Shown here piece after piece: positions 9,801 through 21,800 of a stretch of 64,000 nt of DNA. The number at the start of each line of letters is the position of its first letter. Position 1 is the first letter of the stretch. The notes under the pieces were generated by a model. It searched no databases. It saw nothing but the letters and a program-made list of their open reading frames with translations, and had not been told where the DNA came from. Both the position numbers and the translations under genes were made by a program. Source of the stretch: Ostrinia nubilalis (lineage: Eukaryota; Arthropoda; Insecta; Lepidoptera; Crambidae); the NCBI RefSeq assembly GCF_963855985.1, contig NC_087100.1, positions 6,359,001-6,423,000 on the forward strand. The letters are read 5' to 3'.

Positions 9801-12800
9801 TAGAAACATGTTCCCATATCTATTAACCAACACACCATCAATTCCAGATGTTGACATAAACCGTAGCTCTAACGTTCAAAGTGACGTTTACGTAAACCGA
9901 AACTACTCTAACGTACCAAGCGATGTTTTCATAAACCGTAACTACTCTAACGTACCAAGCGACGTTTTCATAAACCGTAACTACTCTAACATACAAAGTG
10001 ACGTCCACTTTAACCGTAACTACTCTAACATACCAAGCGACGTTTTCATAAACCGTAACTACTCTAACATACAAAGTGACGTCCACTTTAACCGTAACTA
10101 CTCTAACATACCAAGCGACGTTTTCATAAATAACGTACCACGCGACTTTTTCATAAACCGTAACTACTCTAACTTACAAAGTGACGTCCACTTTAGCCGT
10201 TACTACTCTAACATACAGAGCGACGTTCTCATAAACCGTAACTCTAACGTACAAAGCGACGTTAATGTAAACCGTAACTCTAACGTACAAAGCGACATTT
10301 TCATTAACCGTAACTCTAACGTACAGAGCGACGTTCTCATAAACCGTAACTCTAACGTACAAAGCGACGTTAACGTAAACCGTAACTCTAACGTACAAAG
10401 CGACGTTTTCATTAACCGTAACTCTAACGTACAGAGCGACGTTCTCATAAACCGTAACTCTAACGTACAAAGCGACGTTAACGTAAACCGTAACTCTAAC
10501 GTACAAAGCGACGTTTTTATTAACCGTAACTCTAACGTACAGAGCGACGTTAACGTAAACCGTAACTCTAACGTACAAAGCGACGTTCTCATAAACCGTA
10601 ACTCTAACGTACAAAGAGACGTTAGCGTAAACCGTAACTCTAACGTACAAAGAGACGTTAGCGTAAACCGTAACTCTAACGTACAAAGTGACGTCAACAT
10701 GAACCGTAACTACTCTAACGTACAAAGAGACGTTAACGTTAACCGTAACTCTAACGTACAAAGTGACGTCAATATGAACCGTAACAACTCTAACGTACAA
10801 AGTGACGTCAACATGAACCGTAACTACTCTAACGTACAAAGAGACGTTAACGTTAACCGTAACTACTCTAACGTACAAAGAGACGTTAACGTTAACCGTA
10901 ACTCTAACGTACAAAGTGACGTCGGCATGAACCGTAACTACTCTAACGTACAAAGCGAAGAAAGCGATACACTTTCAGCTCCAATTCGGACCGAAAATAC
11001 TTCTGCACGTGATGCTTCTGACACTGAAACTGATACAGGTCCAGATCAAAACATCCAGACTGCAGACAGTCCTGACTCACTGCCTGATTCCAACACTGAC
11101 ACACTGATTCCAAATTCAGCTCCAAATAACCCTTCCGTTGCAGTAACCGACTCACGCCCAGTTACATACGCATATCCTGTAGACTATTCATTGCATGTTC
11201 CATTCCTTCCACGAGCAGTGGTTAGGGGTGTAGCCCTAAATGCACCTATCGACTATTCGTTATCGTTTGATGACGTTTCTTCATTTGAAGAAGATGAAAT
11301 GCGCCCAAGTCTAAACATTCCTGTAGACTACACAATTTCGTTTTTAAGACCTAACCCAAAAGCGCCCAGCGCTCATAACAATATCAAAGTTCCATCTACA
11401 ATCCCTCGCCCGCGACTGCCCTCTGCCCCATACATGAGGGTCAAGCCACCTTTCTTGCGTCGTTCTTTAGTTCGACAACCCCGGACAGTTTCAGCCCCGA
11501 CCATGAATCCTATGAATGATGATTGGTATCCTACTTCAAGCGCACAATTTGCCCCCCCTCGTACATTTGTAAACACACAACTCGCGCATGCACACAATGT
11601 CCCTCTTACAAGGCCGTATTTTGCCTAACTGGCGACGCTTAAAGCCGCTTTAATATAATTGTACCTAATTTTTGGTCCACACAAGCAAAAATTTAAAGTT
11701 TTATAAGAAAGGGAATGAAGGATGAGGATATTTTTTTATTTGCATCTGTAAATAAAAAAGCGGAAATAAATACAACTTTTATGGTTCCTATGTGACTAGT
11801 CTATTTCCATACCAAAAACTTGAAAATAATAAGATTTTAGGATTCTTTGCCAGTGTACACTGGTGTTACACTGGTAGATCTCTTTACTACAAATGACAAC
11901 TAATACTAGACTTAAAATAATATAATAGTTATATTATGATAGGTATTAGGACCAACTACACAAACAGATGCAATTAGATTACGTTTAGGCGTAAACTTGG
12001 TTAGTACCTGGTTTTAATTCATTACAAATATTTAAGATTAATTACAAGTGAGAATTGATTTATTCTACTAATTATTTATTTTAATTAAATGTTATTTTTT
12101 TATGTTTGGGTTATTTTTTTATTGTTATGAATTTTTAAGTAATTTTTATACGCGCATAAGATGCATGCGACGCACGCTTTTCGTGATTGTATAAGATCTT
12201 ATAATATTCATGTACCTGGCCTAATGAATTTATAAAATAAAAGATTGCAATTGACTTAGTTTTCGAAAATAAGTGATTTATTGTAGTCAAGATTTTTTTC
12301 GAGATTTTAACACAAGTCCGTCTGTAAAATTAATGTGAAAATACATCGCACGTTCATAATCAAACCGTCACTATACGAAATTGGGAGAAATTGAGTTAAC
12401 AACGCCATCCATCAGCGCTCTGCGAAAAGTGCATGCTGTAAAAATCCCACGCTTAAAGCTCAAATAGTTCGGCAGATATCACTAGTGTCGTTATGGAGTT
12501 TAATGGGAAAACCGGCATTTGTTGTGAGTAACAGTGACACGTTTTTAGTAGTGACGGGATCTGGACGGGCACGCCGTGATAGTTATGTAAACTCTGTGTT
12601 GAAAAACGTCATTTTTAGCATAAAGACGCTTTTACTCCAAAACCATAAGATAAGTCACAATAAAGTAATACGAAAAACGCCTTAAAACAAAAAGTGACAA
12701 TATTTCTCTTACATTTTTAAAAAGATTGTTTATCACTTCGTAGAATATTGTGTTTATCCAAATAGTGAAATATTAAAACAACAAGAAAGATTTTTAAATG

Positions 12801-15800
12801 ATTAAGTAGTTATAATTTTATCTAACAAAAATGCCACCAGGCAATCCAAACACTAGTAAAATCAAATAAATTATCAAGGTAATTACTACTTTGTCTAGCG
12901 TTTGTGGACTATGAAAAAGCCTTAGATTCGATCGAGATCTGAGCAGTGCTACAGTCTCTCCAACGGTGCCAAATTGACTATAGATACATCGAAGTGTTGA
13001 AAGGCTTGTACGAAAACGCCACAATGTCGGTTCGTCTCCAGGATCAGGACTCGAAACTCATCCAGTTGCAGCAAGGGGTGAGACAGGGAGATGTCATATC
13101 TCCGATACTGTTCAACACCGCCCTAGAAGATGTTTTCAAGCTTCTGAACTGGAGCGGATTCAGCATAAATATCAACGAGTACATAATCCACCTTTGGTTT
13201 GCGGACGATGTCGTAATCATGGCTGAGACTGTGGAAGATCTAGGCATAATGCTCGATGGCCTAAGTAGAGCCTCTCAACAAGTTGTCCTGATGAATGAGT
13301 ATGAAAATGAATATGGACAAGACAAAAAACATGTCAAATGTCCATGTAGTATCCACTTATCTGGAGACTCTACACTCGAAAGTTTACTGACCTGGGACAA
13401 ACAGTCCAGTTACGCAGGTCCAACTTCGAGAAAGAGGTCAATCGTCAATCCAACTCGGCTGGGCAGCGTTCGGGAAGCTGATGATATTCTAACGTCCGAA
13501 ATACCGCAGTGCCTCAAGACAAAAGTTTGATCAGTGTGTGTTGCCAGTGATATTTTATGAATCTGAGAGGCCACCCAAAAGGTGATGGAGCGTGCGATGC
13601 TTAGTTAGTTTCCCTACGTGATTGAATCAGAAACGAGGAGATCCACAGGAGAACCAAAGTGACCGACATAGCCCGCAGAATCGCTAAAATCAAGTGGCAG
13701 TGGGCGGGGCACATAGCTCGCAGAGGTAATGGCCGCTGGATAATGATCCAGAATTTAAACCTACTTCTCTGAGCCTTTTTCCTATGAAAAATCACTATCT
13801 AGTTCGTAAGTTCATCGAGGTCATCAAGGTCTGGTTGTTTAAAGGCTGCCTGAACAAGAGAGTACCTTATTTTCCAAGAAATTGATTTATGTGATGTAAT
13901 TTTATAGTAATTTCATGTGTGTAACGTATTTATTTCTGATCGAGAATTTACATTTATTACTGTTACCATTGGTACCACTTAATCCAAATTATTAAGTTTT
14001 AAGTTCATTAAAATTACTGATTTTTTTATGTTAGTTTTATTTAATAATAATCATTTTTTATTTTTTCATCGTCAAATTTATATGAAAATAGAGACATTTC
14101 TACCGGAATTAATAATACAACATTAACACGTTTTTAATTGAAAACTGTCACTGTCTCAATTTTAGTGGAAAAGTGACACTATTTTTAGAGAAACAATTAA
14201 ATATTAAATAAACCATTATGATAATTTGATAGATAATTATATTTCCGTAAAAGCCAAATAAGCCACTACTGGTCTTTAACAAAAAACAAAACATTTAATA
14301 GCATTTTGCTCATTTTGCAAAGGTTTTAAAATTTGAGCATTTCAAATGCTTTTCCTGAAAAATCGACTTTTTTGTATAGTGACAGTTTGATTATGAACGT
14401 GCGACATGTAGAATGTAGGGTCAGCTACATGAATTTCACCAATATTTTATTTTCATATGTTATCAGTGGATAGCATATGAAAAAAAAAACTAATTTAAGT
14501 AATGATATCTCTACGAAACATATTTAGACCGCTATAATAGGTCTAATATAATTATATAAATACAGGACTTATCGATAATATTGGTTAATGATTAGTATGA
14601 TTGTGGATTTGGGCTAGTGTCCAATGCAAAAGCTGGGTCTGCTGACATTTACCATTGACAACATTTCACAATTTTGACCTATGAAAAATTCAATAAGTAT
14701 GTAGGTACAATGGTGACCATTACTGTTATCAGTAACTGATAACTTTTTTGAATCAATGTGATTTGTTGATAACTTGATATTTTTAAAAGCATTTATACAT
14801 TTCATTAGATGATTTTTAGATGTATTTCCATTTTTTTTCTATGTTACATTAGAGCATTACAATAATGTTCAAAATAAATTTTAACAAATTATATTAAGAC
14901 GAAAACTAAGAAATTAATTTAATTTTACAAGACCATTGCTGTGATTTATTAATTGCTTTCAGTTGTTATTTTGTTTAATGTAATCTATTGACCATCTAAT
15001 GGTTAAATTAACTTTGATGAAATGTTGTCAAGTTAATAATGCTGGGATTTATAAAGTAAAGCGTGCCATATCGGTGTTATAGTATAAGAATGTATGATCA
15101 CTTATGATAACGATAGTACTGAATAAACACTTTTCATGATTGACAGTACTGTTTTACTTACCTGCATTTAATCCTCTGATATTGCAGCACTCCCAGCCAT
15201 CTGAAGTGTTGACAATGCTTAAAGATGTTTTCGGAGACCTAGACTTCTCAATGAAAGTTCAAAAGTAATTATCACAAATATATTTTTCATAAAAAACTTA
15301 AATGTTAGAAAGTGTGTAGTATCTCGGAAAACTGCTGAAGCATGATTGTTTTAGCATCTTTTTCTCGAATCTTTGTCAGCAATGGATATTATTTGTTCCA
15401 AGGGTTTTGTTTTTGTAATTTTTTTTCTTGAGTTAAGTTAGATTGTGTTTACCTGTTAAGTTAAAATTTCCTGCCTGCGAATCTGTTCAACTCAGCATAC
15501 GCGAGCGTATACCAAGTGTATTCCTAGCTTATAATTGAGCATGTTACTGGGATGTTATTGTGAGCATGTGTGTCAGTATCAACATACAGGATGAACCGTT
15601 TTGCGTTTGCGTGGCTGTTAAAGCCTGGTCCGTGAGCACGTAGAATTTTGTCCAATGACCCCAAGCTACCCATCCTTATCGCTCGCGCGTAATTATGTTG
15701 CTGTCGCGCTCGCACACTCACTGCGGGCGCCCGTCGCACAGTCGCGACAGCAATATAATTACGCGCGAGCGATAAGGATGGGTAGCTTGGGGTCAATGGA

Positions 15801-18800
15801 CAAAATTCTACGTGCTCACGGACCAGGCTTTAGTTCATGTGCGAATGTTTCAGACGCGGGCGCGCCCAGCCTGTCGGACAGCCAGGCGGTGGAGCGGCTG
15901 CTGCGCGGCTCGGCGCTGGCGCAGGACTACCAGCTGCCGCTGGCGCCGCACCTCGCTGCTCTCAGTGAGTTGCTAAGTAAAAATCTCTAGTTTTTATTTT
16001 ATTTTTACTTTATTAATATTAAATAAAGACTGTATTATCTGTTTACGCCGGTAGCATACTTCTATCAAAACTTTTTGGACAAACAACTTTATGTTCAGTG
16101 GGCTTAGTGTGAGTTTACATCAAACGTCCTCACTAGTGAGCGCGTTAAAAAATATATGAAAATAATAGTTCTTGAAAGTTTCCGCTAGGGGCGCTGTACA
16201 ATCCGTCATACATTTAATATCAACGTCATATTTTTTTTACGCGCTCACTAGACGTTCGATGTAAACTCACACTAAGCCCTCATGTGTAGGCGTAATTATT
16301 TTTAACATTTTTATATACCTTTTTTTGTTTTCATTAAGACTCTCCGCAGATTACACATTTTTGGTCGGCCGATAGTTATTTATATGAAGAAATAGGTGTA
16401 ACGTGCGCACTTTCATACATGTTCAACTGATTAACAGCCCGACCGAACTATCGGCGACAAAAAGTCTGTAATCTGCAAGGACTCAAAATTTCGTACTAAA
16501 GCCCGGTCCGTGAGCACGTAGAATTTTCGCTCGCACACTCACTGCGGGTGCCAATCGCACAGTCGCGACAGCAATATAATTACGCGCGAGCGATAAGGAC
16601 GGGTAGCCTGGGGTCATTGGACAAAATTCTACGTGCTCACGGACCAGACTATACAAGTCGTAAACCTCGCTTCTCTTTCCAGGCAGCCTGACGGGCGACA
16701 AGAGCGACCGGCGCTCTCAGGACAAGCTGTCGCAGCACCAGCAGATGCTGCTGCACCAGGGCCGCTCGCTGCACGGCGCGCTCGACAAGTACGCGCACTC
16801 GCGCTCCGCCTCGCAGGCCGGGCTGGACTCCAAGTCCAAACACCACTACAGTGACGAGCATAAGCTCACGGACTTTTTAAGGTGAGTACTATATCGGCGT
16901 TTGTTTTCTTAATTCCCAATTCTTAAAAAATATTATGTTGATATGAACGTTAGTTTTTTTCATTTACTAGTCACAGTTTGTTTATAAAAGCTAGTTTGCA
17001 TATTTTATTCATATAGCCTATTGAGAACCAGAAGAAAACATTCAAAACACTATTTTCATTTAGTTTTTTGTTACCATATTCAATAGGAATGTTGAGTGGT
17101 AAGTAAAACTAGAATAACAAAATTTAACTTATAATTCGGTCAGTTGTTAAAAGGCGTTGCAAACAAACGTATTTGACTGCAATCGCACCTGATGTTAAAG
17201 TGAGAGACAGTATTGGAAGTATACCTAATAAAAGGTAAACACGGTTTATTGACGTCCACACGGACGGACAAGGCACAGACCACAGAGACTGCTGAGTTGC
17301 ATAGACAAAAGTATAAACTTTTTAATTAAGGCAAAGGGCGGTGTTTACATAAATCCTACAGACAGTCTAGGCTGCCCTGTCAGTGCTTATTCATTTTAAT
17401 CGGCCCGGACTAAAGTGTTCGGGAAAGACATTAGCAGGTAGCGAATTCCAGTCCCTAGCTGTTCCAATTATAAAATACTAGCTTTCCGCCCGCGGCTTCG
17501 CCCGCGTAGAAATTTGTCTGTCACAGAAAAACTTTATCACGCGCGTCCCTGTTTCAAAAATCAGGATGAAAACTATCCTATGTAAGGACATAGGATAGTT
17601 TTCATCCTGATCCTGATCCTGATAGTTTGAGTCCCGAGAAAGGTCTCGGGACTCAAACTATCTCTATGCCAAATTTCATAAAAATCGATTCAGTGGTTCA
17701 GGCGTGAAAGCTAGACAGACAGACAGACAGAGTTACTTTCGCATTTATAATATTGGTATAGATTTCAATGTAGGTATTTACTGACGACACTAGTTTTGTA
17801 AGCGTTTCCAATCCAATCACCATTTATTTATCCTCAGAGCGAACTTGGAGAGCCTCGAATCACTATCGACCGGCGGCGGCGGGTCGCACAGCTCGTCCAC
17901 CGCAACATCAGCGACGGCGACGGCGACGGCGACGGCGGGCGCGGGCGGGCAGGAGCGCGTGGTGCGAGCATTCGCCGAGCTGGCGCGCAACCTGCAGCGC
18001 ATGCGGCCGTGCGTGCGCCCCGCCATGTGCAAGCCCTACGGCAAGCAGAGCGAGCAGCTGCAGAAGAGTGAGACTTGCTTCTTTAAATGTTTTATTTTGT
18101 CTTAACTGCAATAAGAATGGTTACGTACAGCAAAGGACAGAAACAAATGGAAATCCTTAGAGGACGCCTTTGTCGAAAGACAAGCTGTTAAGAGGAGAGA
18201 TAAGTCGAATGCCGAGAATACTATTTTAGTTTAAATGATTTTTTCTTACCTCTAGTTATAATTTTTAATATTATGTTTAGTTAAATAATTTAAAAATTAA
18301 CAGCAATAAAGGCTTATTTTTTTATTTTTAACTGCAACATGGAAGCTCTAGGTGAAAGCTATTTTACCTATAGGTGGTAGAAGCTACGGCAAGCAGAGCG
18401 AGCAGCTGCAGAAGAGTGAGCCTCGCTTCTTTAGACTTTTTATTTTCTAACAACCGCAACAAGGAAGCTCCAAGTGAAGGCTATTGTATTGGTAGACGCT
18501 ATAACTAGCAGAGCGAGTGTCTGCAGAAGAGGGGGTCATTTTTCTGATTCATTTTTGTTTTGAAAGGCACGGGGAAAGTTAAACTTGGCGGGTGTCTTTT
18601 ATTAACTTTTCGATGTCACAAGGTTGACAGTATGTATGCCGCTACCACTAGTCATTATGAAAGTCAGTGGGGGAGGTCTATGTTCAGTAGTGAACGTCCT
18701 GAGGCTGAAATTATGATGATGACGATGAAACTGTTTTTCTTAACCGCAACGAGGATTTACTTATTTAATTTTAATTATTAAACATTTTAATTAATTAAAA

Positions 18801-21800
18801 CGTTTAAAATACACATTCCACTATTAAATTAAAACCATTATTATTGTTTCAGTATTGTTGGACACCATCCAATTGGTGCAATCGCTTCGAAGCTATTTAC
18901 CACCCCCTCACATTCAAGTGACTTCGTGGAAGAATGACGACAAACTGCGGTAAGTATTCACAAAATCTTCATAGTTTTTACATCTTCTGTAATATAACTT
19001 TCAGTGAGATTTATCATATCAGTGAAAAATAGCTTTTATTTGGTAGAATTTCAATACTATTTAATTTTAAACAAACCATATCGATAGTGGAAGTATCAAT
19101 TAATGTAAGGGACATTTTGGCCAAAATGAGTTATATATACCAACGCATTCAGAATTTTCGGCTCTATCGATTGGTATACTTGAAATGTTGATATCTTTAA
19201 AAAAATGTCCCTTACCTTAAACATTTTTAGTCGTCTGAATACGACTTTTGGGGAAACAAATGATTTAAAGGACGTAAATTCCTTTTAATAATACAATTCA
19301 GCCCTTACCCTAAACTGTTGGTTTTAACTTTTGAACTCATTGAACCTTACTTCATTTAAAATTTTTTGATTTATTATAATTAGGCCCTTACGTTAATATG
19401 CATATAGGATATCAATTACTTTTTTTGGTGGTGATATGCATTTAATGCCTCCAACTCCTACTGCACTTATGAACACTAAGTTGTCTTGTTTCTATCTTTT
19501 TTTCTGTTCATTTTTACGCAGTTGGGTTTTTGACCGAGGGGCTGAAGGCTCTTCAGAAGCTGTTCAATTCCGTCATTCTCGAAGGAAAAACGCCTACGGT
19601 ATGGCACAGAAGTGTGGTGACACTCTTCTTCAAAAAAGGCGACAAAACCTTGTTGAAGAATTATAGACCCATCTCACTTCCGAGCCATGTCTACAAGCTG
19701 TTTTCGAGAGTCATTACGAATCGTCTCGCTCGTAAGCTCGATGACTTCCAGCCTCTCAATCGCTTTAGTACACCACATACATACGCCACGGCAGATTATA
19801 CAGAAGACCGAGGAGTATAGTCAGTCACTTTGCCTGGCGTTTGTGGACTATGAGAAAGCTTCGATCGAGACCTGGGCAGTACCTACTACAGTTTCTCCAA
19901 CGGTGTCAAATTGACTACCTATATCGATACATCGAAATGTTGAAAGGCTTGTACGAAAACGCCACAATGTCGTTCCGTCTCCAGGATTAAGACTCGAAAC
20001 CAGTTGCAGCAGCAGACAGGGGGAACTGAAAACTCCGAAACTGTTTCTGGACTGGAACGGATTCGGCATAAATATCAACGGTGAGTAAATAACCCACCTT
20101 CGATGCGCAAACGATATCATAGCCATGGCTGAGACCGTGGAAGATCTAGGCACAATGCACAATGGCCTGAGTCGAGCCTCTCAACAAGGGGGTCTTAAAA
20201 TGAAACATGGACAAGACAAAATCATGTCAAATGTCCGTGTTGCACCCACTCCTCTAAAGGTTGGATACTCTACACTCGGCAGTTGTTGACACTTATATAC
20301 CTAGTACAAACAGTCCAGTTAGGCTGGTTATAGTGTCACGCGGACCGTCCAGTGCGGATCCGCTTCACACAGCCGATCTGTAAACTTCGAGGAAGCGTTT
20401 TAGAGTAATGCGGTCCGCAGGAATCGCTCGCTCCCTATCAGTTCATACAGATTGGCTGTGCGGAGCGATCCGCACTGACGGTCTGCGTGACACTAAAACC
20501 AGCCTTAGGTAGGTCTAACTTCGAGGAAGAGGTCAATCGTCGAATCCAACTCGGCTGGCAACGTTCAGGAAGCTTCGTGATATTCTCACGTCTGAAATAT
20601 CGCACTGTCTCAAGACAAAAGTCTTTGATAACATATGGATCTGAGACGTGGTCGCTTACTGTGGGCCTCATAAGAAGACTCAAGGTCAAAGGCGATGGAG
20701 CGTGCTATGCTCGTAGTGATTGAACCAGAAATGACGTGATCCGCAGGAGAACCAAAGTGACTGACATAGTCCGCAGAATCGCTAAAATCAAGTGGCAGTG
20801 GATGGAGCTCGCAGCTTGCAAAGCTGATGGCCGCTGGGGCAGAAAAATTCTTGAGTGGCGACCACGAGCTGGAAGACGTAATGTGCTGCAGACCCCCACT
20901 AGGTCGACCGACGATCTGGTGAAGGTTGTAGGAGGTGCCTGGATGCGGGCGGCGCAGGACCGGTTGTTGTGGAAATCCTTGGGGGAAGACCTTTGTCCAG
21001 CAGTGGACGTCATTCGGCTAAAACGAACGAACGATGATTGAAAAAAAAAACCTAACTGCGTAAAAATGAACAGAAAAAGATAGAAACAAGACAACTTGTT
21101 CACAAATGCAGACGTAGGCATCATCAGTGACTAAATGTTTTGTTGGTGATGTGTATTTGATGCCTCCAACTGCATTTGTGAACACTAAGTTGTCTTGTTT
21201 CTATCTCTTCTCTTCGTTTTGTTAATGAATACTCGAATGCAACCTCTACTTACATCAGGTTTCAATGTTAAAATTGTCAAGTTACAATAATATTACTGTC
21301 GTGTTTATTCTTAAATGTACCTTACAACATACATGACATTCCATACTGTGAAATTTCAACATTGTAAGGTACAGTCAAGCTCGTTTTTTTAATGTAAGGG
21401 ACATGCTATCTTTTAAACTACCCATTTTTCGAAAATTTGGCGTTTATATTATGAAAGAACAGAAAATTCTAAGAAACTTTGCCATAGAACCTATTTAAAT
21501 CGTAACATCACATAAAAAGATATTGAAGTATAAAGAAAAAAAAAATCGTTTTTTGGCTCTCCTGAAAAGTCGTGTTTTGTCCCTTACAGTAATTGATATT
21601 TCCACTATCGATATGTCTGAAATTAAATCGAACATGTTTTTGTTTTATGGATCTAAAGGTCTTAAGTAGTTAAGTAGATAACTAATTTTTAACTTAATTT
21701 TAAGTTTATGTCCAAACATCAAGCTTTTGTTTACTATGAAACTGCTTGTCAAAACGTGTCAAGTAACAAGCCCCGCCCACCAACTTACCCGAAAAAATAA

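Larger units (their letters stand above)
17479..17762. repeat. Lepidopteran-type interspersed repeat containing two perfect hairpins
   Basis: Begins CTAGCTTTCCGCCCGCGGCT and ends with CAGACAGACAGACAG and CGCATTTATAATATTGGTA, a pattern I associate with an abundant lepidopteran interspersed repeat. Inside it, 17561-17662 carries two perfect hairpins that are not part of the usual repeat as I know it. Confidence 0.65.
19077..21615. mobile_element. Composite element with 38 bp terminal inverted repeats, about 2.5 kb
   Basis: CATATCGATAGTGGAAGTAT at 19077 and its complement ending at 21615 agree over about 36 of 38 positions, through TGTAAGGGAC. Inside lie a second inverted pair (19436-19530 against 21040-21125) and an RTE remnant. 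It occupies most of the last intron of the unnamed gene. No transposase was seen. Confidence 0.7.

Noticed and set aside
10174..10953. Long antisense open frames across the repeat exon (259 and 165 codons)
   Set aside because: The 36 and 39 nt units keep every frame open once one unit lacks a stop. The antisense frames have no start context, splice sites or domain and are shadows of the coding repeat.
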